Below, piece by piece: positions 12,103-24,296 of a stretch of DNA of 64,000 bases. Under the pieces are notes generated by a model. It was not told where the DNA came from. It saw only the letters and a list, made by a program, of their open reading frames with translations, and ran no database searches. How positions within the stretch are numbered: position 1 is the first letter of the stretch; every line of letters starts with the position of its first letter. The DNA comes from Epiperipatus broadwayi (lineage: Eukaryota; Onychophora; Udeonychophora; Euonychophora; Peripatidae): NCBI GenBank assembly GCA_028023455.1, contig JAQFVV010012498.1, positions 372,001 through 436,000 of the forward strand, in the 5' to 3' direction. Position numbers and translations under genes: made by a program.

Positions 12103-14040
12103 CTCATATGACAAATAAGTCCCATGGGGGGTTTGCCAGCCATGTTCTTGGACTTGGAATGAATATACAGAATCTGGATTAATGAAAATCCCGTGAAACG
12201 AAGCACAAAGACAGACATGTGTATTTGAATGTGGAGGCCTGTTTGCATACAATGCTTGAAACAAAAAACATATAATATTTTAAAAACTAAGGATGAATGA
12301 GTGATAACCTATATATATATATATATATATACTGGGAATGTCCAATATAATAGTATGATTTAAATACTAAACAGTAATGGATTATTTAAACTTATTACTA
12401 AAATATATAATCATTGGAATAGAGACTCCCCTTCCTCACTACTTTAATTTATCTATAAACTTCCCCCAATGTTAAATAAATATGAGAATTCGGTTATAAG
12501 CGCTTTTATATTATATTAAACATAATTTAAACATATACGAATGGGGTGGCAGTTATTTATTTCATAATAAAGAGATTTGATTTGATAAAATTAGGTTAGC
12601 GCTTATTATTTGAATAAAATTAAAAAAATCTTTCTTAGAAAAACAAATTTCTACTCTGTTTTTCTACTATGATATAAGATAATTAATTTGTTTTCCCAAA
12701 ATTTGCAAGCATTCGCTAAGATAAGAATAATAAGACTTGTTTTAATTAAAGTTAATCTAGTCACCCCATAAAAATAGAGGGGGGAAATAAAAAAAAAAAC
12801 GACATACTGGAGAACTTGAGGAATTATTGGCATATTTAAATATATACATAAAACACGATAACAAAAGTTATAAAATATTATTGCCACATGAAGATGAAAG
12901 AAAATATTACACTTATTGACGAGAGGCTCAATGATAAAAGAAAATTAAAGAAAGTTATATAGTTAGATACATGTTAATATCAGGTAAGTAAATTACAAAT
13001 TATTTAAATGGAAGGTTTAATTTCTGGTCGAAGGACCAGCTAATAGAATAATATTATTTTAAACAACCGACAGGATTATGAGAAATATTTACAGAAGGCT
13101 GAACTTAAGAATTTAAACATTAGGCAGCAGCTAGAGTTCTTTACCTGGGTAATTAATAGCAATTCTTGATGAATTCAACATCCATTGGAAATGATGAACT
13201 AGATATTAGATTTCGTCGATAAGGCAGGTAGCATTTCATTATTTAGTCTTTAAGTACATTAAAGTTCATGGGTGACAGGATCCTGGGTGATGAGTGTGGG
13301 AAAGAGCATGTTGATCGGAGAGAAAGGTGAAAATTTCCACTACTCATGACACATTGGATTATTATAACAAGCGAGGATTATATTTACCATTGCTGTTTAT
13401 TAATTACAAGTCTTCTATTGGGATTCAAATCTAGCAGTATTTATAATATTTCTCCATTTATCTTGAAATGCACTTTAGTTGCTAGACCTGAGGCACTTTA
13501 TGCACTTAGCGGATCTGGACTTTGCTGACTGGGTGCACTTTTGTTAATATAAGTTTTTAAGACAATGTGATCCTGTTAGAATTTCTCGAACGATTGTTTT
13601 AAAATATGATCTAAGATTTTAAAACAAATTTGAAGTGGATAAAATTTCCACTAATGGATTTTTACATTACTGTTACAAAATTATAACATTTTAATTCGGA
13701 CTAATGGATTTCCGGTCAATTGTCTTAATTGCGTTCAAGAATATTCAATAGGATTGCATCATCTTTTTTTCTGACTGCCATGATTAAAATAAATAATAAA
13801 TTACAAATAAAGTTTTAAAATACATATTAATATAATACATTTTTCTTTTATACACATTTTAAAAGTAATCTCCCCTCACCTATAATATATACACATCCAT
13901 TACGCATGTACACAAATTAAAATAAATTCAAATATTTATTTATTAAAAGTAATTACATTAAGATATATATCTACGTCAGTTATTATTTTCATAGTTAAGC
14001 AAAAAAACGTATTAATAAATACGTATATAAGCGTAAAGAT
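12103..14040. other. Non-coding stretch, partly G+C-richer
   Basis: Contains a (TA)n microsatellite at about 12310-12331 and mobile-element-like but unassigned sequence. Around 13560-13720 the phrase ACTAATGGATTT occurs twice (about 13651 and 13701). The frame near 13346-13528 is unrecognised. Confidence 0.45.
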
Positions 14041-14083
14041 GGGGTTTAATATGGTTTGGTGGTCGGATATTCTGAGTGGGTTG

Positions 14084-14118
14084 TGAAGCTTGATCTGAGC
14101 ATCAGATCGACTGCTTCA
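14084..14118 (+). ncRNA. 35-nt hairpin with a covarying partner at 41398
   Basis: TGAAGC pairs with GCTTCA at the base, and GATCTGA pairs with TCAGATC above an asymmetric internal loop. A second copy at 41398-41432 has the same length, loop positions and outer stem, but the upper stem is AATCTTA with TAAGATT. Two base pairs changed on both sides and one changed from wobble to Watson-Crick. This suggests selection on structure, in a structured RNA or a transposon-end hairpin. Whether it is transcribed is unknown. Confidence 0.4.
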
Positions 14119-14124
14119 ATATAT

Positions 14125-14345
14125 AATAATAAAATATATTTTACAAAGTTTATGTAGATTAATTATCAACTATTATGATAATAAATTTTTGGTATAAAAC
14201 AATATTTACTATTTTGTTGAGCCAGGCTTTGAATACAGCATATCTCTGTTAAAGCATGACTATAGTGAATATTGTTTAATACCAAAAATTTATTACTGTA
14301 ATAATTGATAATTATCTACATATTCTTGTAGAATATATTTTATTA
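14125..14345. mobile_element. Foldback MITE, ~80-bp arms
   Basis: The left arm (about 14125-14208) and right arm (about 14262-14345) are imperfect reverse complements, running inward from TAATAAAATATATTTT through a TAATTATCAA-like stretch and AATTTTTGGTAT on the left. The ~50-bp centre is non-coding. It begins immediately after the 35-nt hairpin. Superfamily unassigned. Confidence 0.75.
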
Positions 14346-16640
14346 TACATTATCTATGGTATATACATGTATTATAGTTTATTCTTATATAGACTGTAAT
14401 GAAATGGAATCAATAGATTAATCTGGGATGATGGTAAATCATCATCAACCCAGTTCAAAATAAATATAAAATGTAATATAGAATATATAAAATTATGACT
14501 ATGAATCAATATAAAAGAATTAGAAATCAGCACAGCTACCTATCTTAGTATAAGCATAATTAACTATAAGATCAACAGCATTAGAAATAAGTATAAATCA
14601 TTCATCATAATGAATGATAAACAATGAAATAAATCAACAGTCAATCTTGTGACTAGATTTGAAATGGGTCTATTGTAGGCCAAGCTAACTATTTAGGCTT
14701 TGCCAGCTTGGGGCAATTATTTAAACATAGTTCGGATGCACAAACTAAATGTTCATCCATCAGAATTTATAACAATCAAAACAATAATAATGGGATGTTA
14801 AAACATGCTGATCATCATCAATGCTCTGGTCATTTATTACCATTGATGTACTGGCCAACTATAAACTTAATGTCTAATACAGACTAAACTAAATTAAAAT
14901 ATAGTGCATGAACTTTAAAGAATATTCTCTTTGCACCAATACAGGATCACCATCATCAACAACTGGATGCCCATACACTAATATACACCCTTTTTACATA
15001 ATAGACCATTATACATGAATCTAGCTCAAGAACATAAGCTCTATAACTGTTATTGTGAACAAGAGATGATGCAATACACAATAGCCTAAAAATATTTAAA
15101 ATTAAGTTCACTAGAATAATTTTAACAACTGAATATAAGTTTATTAATAACAATAAACATATAATAACATTAAGGTCTGCAGAATATGGTTATACACATA
15201 AATTTAGCCTTCTGATTTTGATTAGTATACAAAAAAATAAGATATCAACTTGTGATTTACAATGCCTCATAATGAGTTTACATGAAACACATAATTTCAT
15301 TGCACAAACATACAGTATGATAATTGATTAGCATATAAATGAAAGTTATTTTATTTTTTATAATACATAATTAATAAGATTTAACATTTATGTGTGTGCA
15401 CATAGAAATGTATGTGCACACTGATGTTTATATCATATTTTAATTTATCAAAATAAAATTATTAAAAATATATTTTTCACATAACAGCGCATATATAACA
15501 TGTGTATACATAAAATATAGATGATATAAAATAAAATGTTAATTATCTTCTCTTTTATCATCAGTAAATGTTTTTTTTTTCTAATCTAAAAAGAATTTTC
15601 TTTTCATTTTTTCAAAATAAAATTGTCTACGAATCAATCATTTCATTCAAGCAAATTTTTACTTGTTTTTCTTTTAAAATATATAGATTTTAAATATCAT
15701 TTTCTTTAAATAAATTATTTAAAATAATATTGTTCTCTCTATATGTCACTTTTAAAATGTCATTCTAAAGGAATTATTTAAAATAACTTACCAGTTGCAC
15801 TTTATATAAATATGATGCAGTATATTTATCTGTGGTTCTTTATATATAGACAAAGCAGCATACATATACCAATTCTTCAGCAAGCTGATGGCTCTCTGAG
15901 TAGTCATCATTGGGATAGGTATAGTCTATATAATTGTTGGTCTGCAGTGATCTCCCTTCTGTCTAGGATTGTGTAGACTTCAGGCAAATTAGCTAATCTG
16001 TCCACATTAGCCTATGAAACGATGGAAGATGACTCTTCCTCCATATGAATTCAAGCTCTGTTGTAATGAACAACTATGAGGCAGCTGCTGGACTTGGTCT
16101 CCTTCAATTATCTCTTCATTGTCATTCTGTATAACTCTGAAAATCAGCTGCTCCTAATCTTTTTAACAACCCCTTTATAGCTAGGGTGGAATAGAAAAAA
16201 TTTATCATTTTTTTAAATCTACTTTAATCCTTTTAAAAGCAACTTTGAATTTTATCTGCATAATCCATAAGCTTTACTTACAAAAAAAGATTTATAAATA
16301 GACATTTTACCAAAAATGTTATACAAGTTTTAATTTTAAAAAAAGATTTCTAAAATAGATATGGGAATTTTTATAATTATCAGTAGATCTATTTTAACAA
16401 AATACGCAATTTCAAATCAAAATTCAATAAAAATATTAATTAGGCATTTTTTGTGTTTATTCAAAATTATTTAATCTCTTATTATTCCAGTGTATTTGTA
16501 GAAATTATCTACAAAAAAAAATTGAATGTATTTATTTCTATTTTTCCTTTCAACTTTATATATATTTGTGCACATACTATGTTGTTGTATACCACGAAAC
16601 CCATACAGTTACAATATATTACATTCTTTGTTAATATAGG
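14346..16640. other. A+T-rich stretch without recognised gene
   Basis: No conserved coding block found. The less A+T-rich patch at about 15880-16190 has a somewhat protein-like minus strand with many stops; I could not assign it and suspect a decayed transposon. The plus-strand frame at 16453-16836 overlaps the SINE-like repeat below and is not credible as a gene. Confidence 0.5.
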
Positions 16641-16820
16641 GGATTTGAACTCAAACTTTCAAGACACTTCACTATCCACACTATCTCATACTACTGATAC
16701 ACATGACCACACACATACAAAAAAGATAAATAATCACCAATATATGTATTTCGTGCTAAACCAGCACTCATCAGATGGTCCAGATTACCATCTCCCATAC
16801 ATATACATAATCAGTGCTCA
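16641..16820 (-). repeat. SINE-like dispersed repeat, copy 1
   Basis: About 180 bp match 23606-23783 in the same orientation, with conserved islands AACCAGCACTCATCAG and ATAATCAGTGCT. The left end GGATTTGAACTC is, on the minus strand, a GAGTTCAAATCC string resembling the B box of a tRNA promoter, so a minus-strand tRNA-derived SINE is plausible. No A box was confirmed. Confidence 0.55.
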
Positions 16821-17812
16821 GTTTATATTAAGATAGCAAATCCTTACACTTTAATGGGCAGGCTTCAACCTACTCCAACCTCCAACTCTTCAGCCATCCA
16901 TACCATTGAACTGATAGAATTCCCAAATCCCATGCTGATGCCAAGATTGTTGCCATACCCATTATGACCTCAAGTACTCTGACCCCTCACGTATAGGACA
17001 GTATCCATTTAAGAACAGAGAGGGATTGGCTTTGTTAATGTAAGTTTATTTATTAAAAGCATAATTTTTAAAAAATATATAAGTAACATTGAGGAATATA
17101 TAAAATCTTTTGAACATTTGGTATGTTTAAAGGAATTTAAGTTACTAGAATGAATTTAAAACTATTTAGTCTATCTTATTTTAAAATAGTATAATAATAA
17201 TAAAATTTTTATTCCATATTAAATTTCCAAATTATTATACTAATATGAATGAATATTGTTAATTTGTCAGATATAAAATTACAATTAGCATAAAATAAAT
17301 CTTCTAAATATGTTGGAGGTATGTAAAAAGACCATAGCTGGAATTAATTATAGCATTTCACAATTTTTTTGAAATAATAATAATTATTGTCAAATTTCTG
17401 GCAATATTATTACTAAAATTGCTAAACATAAATTTGAAACTAATATTTACACCAGTTTAATGACAATATGCTATTTTGAAGTTTAAATATAATCTGAAAG
17501 CTGGTCAATCTATATGCTTGTAAGAAGATAAAAGTTTGTGTATATAATTACAAGATATCAATGCAATAAAAAAATTAAAATATAAATTGATGTGTTTAGT
17601 TCTTGTTTAATAAAGAAATGTAGCATAGAAATTTAAATAATAAAAGCAAAAAAAAAGCCAATTATAAGACAATAAATAACAATATATATTCATTAAGCAT
17701 CTTTAAAATGAAGTTTGCTATTAACTGGAAAAAGAATCTTTGATTCCCCTTTGAGGCCTTAAAAGAACTAAGCAGGGAGAATCCCTAATGTCCATTCCAT
17801 ACATTAATGTCA
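16821..17812. other. A+T-rich stretch without recognised gene
   Basis: Only homopolymer runs and short AT repeats are seen; no coding block, long inverted repeat or dispersed match was found. Confidence 0.6.
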
Positions 17813-18120
17813 TTACAACAATTATTATTATTAGATTATTCACATAGTATAAACAACCATGGATGAGTTGCTCATCAAAGCACATTAGCCAGCATGGTGA
17901 GTTTGCTAGCTTTCTATTTCTGATTTTAATATCAAAAACACTATATTCTTTCTTCTCAGTTGCCTAATAATTCTTAACTTAAATATCAATTCAGTTTTTC
18001 TAAATGATTGTGTTTATAATCATGATAGACATAACTAGATTATGGCTATTATTCAGAAGGCTATAGAGTTACCAGCCAAGACAGCAGTAGCCGGAAGAAG
18101 ATATTACTATTCCTGATTGC
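17813..18120 (+). repeat. Dispersed repeat, copy 1 (partner at 45743)
   Basis: The sequence aligns with 45743-46045 in the same orientation: ATTATTCA followed by a TAGTA, then GAGTTGCT, ACATTAGC and AGCATGG in order, and later a CAGCATAAGG-like and GAAGAA segment. The partner lies immediately before an RTE-type reverse-transcriptase pseudogene, so this copy may be a 5' piece of the same LINE family, though no protein could be read from it. Confidence 0.5.
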
Positions 18121-18747
18121 AGATCCAGGCTACCTTTACATGCTCAAATTAAATTTATTTTTAAAAATATATAATGGTTTATATAGTACTTCTTTTCTGC
18201 TCATCTAATATAAATAAATTGGTTAATAATTGTAAAAATATTGTAAAAAAAAAATCTACCAAACACTGTGCAATGTAGAGCTTCCTATATCAATGAACTA
18301 AGATGCAACCTTAAGAATTAAATATAGGAATTGCTATATAAATATATAAAAACTACAAATTATAATAATTGTATAATTGCTTCACATTTCTTGAAAACCA
18401 TAAAAAAAATAATAATAAATTTACAGTCGACTTATTATTTGATTAATACTATAATTCTTCTAAAGAAAAGAAAGCATATAAAGAGAAAAATTCAACAGAT
18501 GGTATTTATAGGTAGATATTGAAAATTTCTAATTAATAAACAAGAGCATAAACAATAAAATTCATAACATTTGGGGAATCGTGATATTATTTGATTCTGA
18601 TACAAAATAAATTATTTTTTTAAGAAGTTGCTAAAAAAAATTATATAATTGAAAGTAATAATGTTTTAATAGTAATATTATTATTAAATCATTAAACATC
18701 ACATGATACATTTCCTATACTTATATAAACTGTTGAAACAGTGACAA
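18121..18747. other. A+T-rich stretch without recognised gene
   Basis: Low-complexity DNA. The frame near 18331-18522 is Lys/Ile/Asn-rich and not family-like. Confidence 0.6.
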
Positions 18748-19097
18748 ACCCCATGCAGTAGTGCCGCCCAGTGCAAGCCATAGTAATCAATCGATGCAAG
18801 AAGATTGTGCATAAAATCCATATCTAGTGCTTACTCATCCAATATCCCCAGACTAGTTTCTGGCTTATGGCTTTCATCAGTAAGGAGTCTCGGATCTGAA
18901 AGCACTGTACTTAGATCTTAGGATCTGATGAAACCTTCTACCAGTCACCTTTTATCTTTTTAGTTAATTTTATTTATGCTGGAGGGTTGCATTACATTCT
19001 AAGATCTAGGTGCCGTAGGGATTTTATGTACAAATCTTCTTGCATCCATTGATTACTGTGGCTTGCACCAGGTGGCACTACTATATGGAGAATTTAC
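18748..19097. mobile_element. Foldback element of the AGTAGTGCC family
   Basis: The ~80-bp termini are inverted repeats (CAGTAGTGCCGCCCAGTGCA on the left, GTGGCACTACTATATGG on the right), each running inward through a TTGTGCATAAAATCC-like stretch. The ~190-bp core has CCAATATCCCCAGACTAG and TGGCTTTCATCAG, also found in the 48.5-49.8 kb cluster. It has no coding capacity and is therefore a non-autonomous DNA element of a family with at least five partial or full copies in this window. Confidence 0.8.
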
Positions 19098-20651
19098 CAC
19101 TTTTAATATTATTATTTAAGATTTTTCAAATATGCACTTTTTATATATAAATGCACAAACTTCAGTTGTGAATAAATATTAATTTAAATGCCTTCAATAA
19201 TCATGCTGTAAATTTACTCCTATTTCGTTTTTGATCAAGTAAATGTTTTAAATATGTCTCACATTAAACACAAATCTAATCATAAAGATAACTGCAAATT
19301 AGCAGATCTTGCAAATTCTTAAGTAAAAAAAAAAAATATTAATTTGCTAAATTTAGTGACAGTTCTTAATCTAATGAATTTTCACATCAACTGATTTTTT
19401 TCTCTCAGACACTATTGTAAGCTTAGAAGAAATAGAATTTATTTTATTCAGAAGCATTAATTATAATATAATTAAATAGACTTGCAAATCTACAATTCTT
19501 TAGAAAGTCTTTATATGTACATATAAATGAAATTTCATTTCATAAAAATGAATGGTTTTTAGAGTTTTCATATTTTCAAAAACTTATTTTGTAAAAAAAA
19601 AAAAAAATCTTTTTAGATTATAAATAATTGACATTTTCTTATTTTAAATTTAGCTATATTCAATTCAATGCAATGACATATATATAGATAACTGTAAATC
19701 CCTGACTGGAATCATCATAATGGCTTCAAATATTATATATAGATCCATTTGAAGAAAGAATTTTATTCTAATACTTTTTTAATCAATAGTTTCTTCTCTC
19801 CTACTATTTCAGCAGATATCCCTATATCTTCCATTGTCCATCTATAATCAGCTCTTCTCCAAAATAGTCAGCTGTTTAACTTGCCTTTTAATTCTTTTGA
19901 AATTGGGGATGCCTGTTGGTCTCTCAATTTCCCTTTTCATTTCTTGTTAACAATTCTAAAATTGCACTTTGATAGGTCACCTGCTACTTCTGTATAACTT
20001 GAATAAATAATGAATCCAGAAAAATGCAGTGGAAGAGCAAATTTATTTTAAAATCAATAAATATGCCTATGTTCATAAAAAAGCAAGTTATTAACATCAA
20101 GAGCATCCCATCCAACTTCATTTCTGTGCTTAATTTTAGCCATTATTTCCATCTATATTATTAATATTACTGTTTAAAAGCAAAAAAAAAAAAATCATAA
20201 AAATCAATTATACAACCCCATTCTTTTTTTACAATGTAGTCAATTGCATAATGCAAATATTTCCTTTTAATTAAAGGACCAAAGTAATATATTTTCTTAA
20301 CTCTTAGTTCTATTTTTTCTCTTTCTGATTTTTTTTATTTAGAAATAGCTTTAGAAGCATTTAACTATGAAATCCATTATTTCATCACAGGATAAAACAT
20401 AATGAAATAATGATCTCCCAACGGTTTTTTAGATAATGCCTAATATATTTTGCAATCCAACAATTAATTTCCAAATTAGAAAGTGGGCTGAAGTTTAACT
20501 CAACTAATTAAAAAAAATTTTTACATAAAAAAATAAAGTTTTATTAAATCCTTCTTGTTTTTATTATGCTTATTTTGCTTATAAGGACAATAATATTAAT
20601 TCATAATAATTAATAAATTTGTAAAACAAATGTTTGTATATTTTTAAAAAT
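19098..20651. other. A+T-rich stretch without recognised gene
   Basis: Homopolymer tracts only. The less A+T-rich segment at about 19795-19990 has no readable protein on either strand. Confidence 0.55.
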
Positions 20652-20880
20652 ATTATTCTCAGATAAAGCAACTTCTATGTTGTCGTTTTGCAAACTGTTT
20701 AGTTTTTAAATGTAGAACAGCAAAACAAGCTTATTTATTAATTAATTATTCAAATTCTCATTATTTTCAGAAAAAACAACTTCTATGACATTGTTTTGCA
20801 AATTTCTTAAAATTTTAAATGTAGAGCAGCAAAACAAGCTTATTTATTTATTAATTATTCAAATTTTCATTATTTTAAAT
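20652..20880 (+). repeat. ~108-bp tandem duplication
   Basis: Two direct copies share ACTTCTATG, GTTTTGCAAA and AGCAAAACAAGCTTATTTAT at a spacing of 108 bp. Several differences between copies indicate an old duplication. Confidence 0.8.
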
Positions 20881-21339
20881 CTTTATTATTAGTTTAGAAA
20901 CTTAGCAATTACCAAAAGTGTGAGATTTGATAATGGTATTTTGGAAACAATTACATATTCACAATGTTTAGTTTAAAAAATATTTACACAATGTAGTATG
21001 TGCAGTACATAGTGGATAAAAAGATCAATATCCAAGCATAATGACATTTGACTTTAGTCAGCCATCATGCTTTCATATTAAATGTTAATTATTACATATA
21101 TAGATTCCTAATTATACTTATGAATTAACATTTAATAGTGTTTTAAAACCTCTTGAGTCCGAGTGCCCCTGAGAAATCCTATTTCAAAAATTTAGCTTTC
21201 AACTGAGTTTGCCTAGAAACGGTAAATTTTACACTTACATGTCTCACATCGTTCATTCTGCCATCTTTCTACCTTTTTAAAGATGTATTTTTTCTCTACG
21301 ATTTTTTTTTTGTAAAATACATTTTGTAATTTTTTTTTC

Positions 21340-23081
21340 TCATTTTTTTTTAGATTTAGTGAACAGAAAATAATTTCTACCGCAGTAATAGATGCTTTCA
21401 CCAGTAATTTCAAATTTGCTTCAGAGTCTGATTGGGATAAGGAATTCCCCATTGATGATGCATGTATTTCTGAAGAAAAGCTTAAATGAAGTCATCCATA
21501 AGGAGAGTTTGGATGGCGACTGAGCTAACATCAGGACCTTCATCTCGACCTGATTCGGATTCATTTCTTGGTAATGTTAATGAAATACATGTAGCAATCA
21601 GAACATTTACTAAGTTTCCATGGCTAAATTTTTCCATCACCCATGAGTACGCAATTACTGATTTTTTTTTTTAAAAAATTTGATAAGAAATTATAGGACT
21701 ACATATGTGCTGAAAGCAATAGGTATGCTTTGAAATGGAAAGCAGTACCAAACTGAGTAAATCTGTCCCCCATTGAGTTTTGAACACATTTTTAGGCATG
21801 GTAATTCATGTTTGTAGTGTGTCACACATGCCAAGGTTCAAATTTATTGGTCTAAAAGTGAATTTCTGCATCAACCCGTACTTGCTAAAGTTACGACCAG
21901 AGATCAATTTTTTGAAATTCTAAACAATTTGCATTTCAATGACAATAAAACCACGCCACCAATTACTAATAAAGAACATGATAGAATTTATAAAATCAGG
22001 CCAATTATAGATCATTGTAATATAATTTTAAGGCTGCATATCAGATGTACCAAGAAGTATCAGTTGATGAAGCAATTACTAAATTTAAGGGTTGTAACAC
22101 CATGAAACAGTTTAATGCCTCAAAACCGATAAAGCAAGGCTTCAAATGATGAGTCTGCAGATGGTCATAATGGATAAGTGTACCATATGAAGTTGTATAC
22201 AGGCAAAAGTGTGACTCCAGATGCTGGCCTAAATTTGGGAACCCGAGCAGTGCTGACAGTGGTTTTGCCACAACTTGCTAAACAGAACCATATTATTTTT
22301 TGTGACAGATGTTTTACTAGTGTACAATTAGCACAAGAGCTGTCTGCAAGTAAAATCTCTTGTTGTGGCACAGCAAGAGTTAATAGGAAGAGTATTTCAG
22401 ATACCATCTGTGAAAAAGCTAAAAATTATAAACAGATGAAGAGAGGAGACTTCCATTCTGTAATTGAGAATGGTCTCGAGTTTCTAGTTTGGATGGATAA
22501 GAAACCAATTGTTATACTCAATAATGCTTATCCATCATCTGGGGCAGGTACTGCTGTTAGACCAATGGTGCATGACATTCATATCCATGTCCAAATGCAA
22601 TTAAAAAATACAACTGCTTCATGGGTAGGGTTGATTTAGCAAACCAGAAGTGAACTGCATACAGTTGAGATAGAAAGTCTTAGCATTGGCCTATGCACTT
22701 ATTCTGGCCTTGTTTTGATACGGTTATTACTAATTCCTACATTTTATACATTCTACATATGGCCCAAAAGCAAATATGTGATCTACATCATACCTGGAAT
22801 ATAGAATAGCTTTATCAGCCAGCCTTATTGGTGACTTTATAACCAGGAAAATGAAATCTTTAGTAATACTGCATCTTCAGATTCCATCTGGATGCCATAC
22901 TATAGCTGATCTGTGCAGCCATGATAAACTCATCAAAAAAAGATGCATTGTACGCCTGAAAAACAAAGCATGCCATGCAACTTATTTTGGCTGCATGGAA
23001 TGTGGATGCATTCCCTTGTGTAGGAGAGGCTGCTTTGCTACTTATCATGCCAGAAGCAGCACAGCTCAAATGCCTTTGTAA
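21340..23081 (+). pseudogene. piggyBac-type (PGBD-like) transposase pseudogene
   Basis: Reading across frames on the plus strand gives a nearly complete piggyBac transposase. In order: an acidic, Ser-rich N-terminal part (21400-21580); an ESNRYALKWK block (about 21711) like the family ETNRYA; FFEILNNLHFNDN (about 21910) and IRPIIDHC (about 21995); VSVDEAITKFKG with KPIKQGFK (about 22055-22145); LYTGK (about 22190); IIFCDRCFTSVQLAQEL (about 22290); YNCFMGRVDLANQ (about 22608-22645); and a Cys-rich tail, YFGCMECGCIPLC followed by CFATYH (about 22980-23045). The Asp residues in VDEA, FCDR and RVDL correspond to the family DDD catalytic triad. Stops and several frameshifts kill it; one Cys of the tail is Arg. 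Terminal repeats and TTAA duplications were not established. The 153-codon open frame at 22178-22639 is its best-preserved part. Confidence 0.85.
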
Positions 23082-23460
23082 ATCTTCTATCCTACACAAC
23101 TACAACACCTATGATACACATACAGGCTCAGAATCATATCCCAATTTGGTCCTGCAATAGGTAAGATATATCATGATTTTATTTTATATAGAGAGCTTGT
23201 ATTTACATTTGTAAATACAAGTTTATTAAATTAGGTCAAGTGACATCTGACTTGATTTTTTTGTAACATGATTTTATTTATATTATTGTCCATGTATTGC
23301 ATGATTATAGTAACATTATATTCATTGTGCAAGTTTGTAGTCACACAACTCAAATGCCTCAACCGACATTGGTGCACATGTAGAATGAGAACCATATCTC
23401 TACTTGGTCCTGCAATAGATAAGATATATCATGATTTTATTTATATTATTGTTTATTTGT
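23062..23460 (+). repeat. Two copies of a segment at 284-bp spacing
   Basis: 23062-23190 and 23346-23460 share ACTCAAATGCC-like and GGTCCTGCAATAG islands followed by AAGATATATCATGATTTTAT. The first copy overlaps the 3' end of the piggyBac pseudogene, so the transposon tail was duplicated locally. Confidence 0.7.
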
Positions 23461-23605
23461 TGCAATTTTGTAAGTCTTGATTTTTTTCAGTTTTAGGTGA
23501 GACAATTTGAACTTTACTTCAAGGTCTCAAATTACTTATGGTTTACGGTATGTGTCTTCAGTGTTGTTTTTCTCTAGATTTTTCTTCATATATTTATATT
23601 TTCAA

Positions 23606-23783
23606 GGATTTGAAAAGACTTTCAAGCTCCCTCAATCCATCTACTCTATCTCATACAACTGATATACATGACTACACATGTGAAAAGGATTAATGACCCC
23701 CAACATACATATTTTACACTGAACCAGCACTCATCAGTTGGTCCACATCATTATCTCCCACACATATATATAATCAGTGCTTG
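23606..23783 (-). repeat. SINE-like dispersed repeat, copy 2
   Basis: Same family and orientation as 16641-16820, with AACCAGCACTCATCAG and ATAATCAGTGCT conserved. The B-box-like end is more decayed here. Confidence 0.6.
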
Positions 23784-24188
23784 TAATAATTTTGTTTATT
23801 TTTTTGTACTTTGTTTTTATTCATTTTATTGTAGAGAAATTTTTCTTTGTTTGATATTTATTTTTTTGGATACACTTTTTGCTTGAAAAGAATACATATT
23901 TTAGTCCCGTCCCCCCCACCGTTTTTCAATAATATAGTAATTAATTATACTTATATAAGGCTAAAACCTTAGTACATGTGCCTTGAGCGCTTAATTTTAA
24001 CAAGAGAGACACCTCTACAAACAAGATTCGACTTTATAAAGATAAGAGGGACCCTCTTATCTCTCAACCTATTTTCTTAATTATATAGGCAAATCTAAAG
24101 CATTTTGATTTGGGAGCATGAAGTTAATAAATTCTTCACTGATTAAATCCATTATTTCTGTTAAACATTAACATTCCAACAAGTCAAT

Positions 24189-24296
24189 ATTCAGATATTA
24201 AATTTAAAAATATTTTGAATCAATTTAAAGTTGTAAATATTAATTCAGATATTAAATTTAGAAATATTTTGAATCAATTTAAAGTTGTAAATATTA
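24189..24296 (+). repeat. 54-bp perfect-like tandem duplication
   Basis: 24189-24242 and 24243-24296 are nearly identical (unit starts ATTCAGATATTAAATTTA), differing at about one base. This near-identity indicates a recent duplication. Confidence 0.9.

Noticed and set aside
16453-16836. 127-codon plus-strand frame
   Set aside because: Its second half is the SINE-like repeat also present at 23606-23783, where the frame is not conserved.
22041-22407. Minus-strand frames opposite the piggyBac relic
   Set aside because: Antisense shadows of the transposase sequence.
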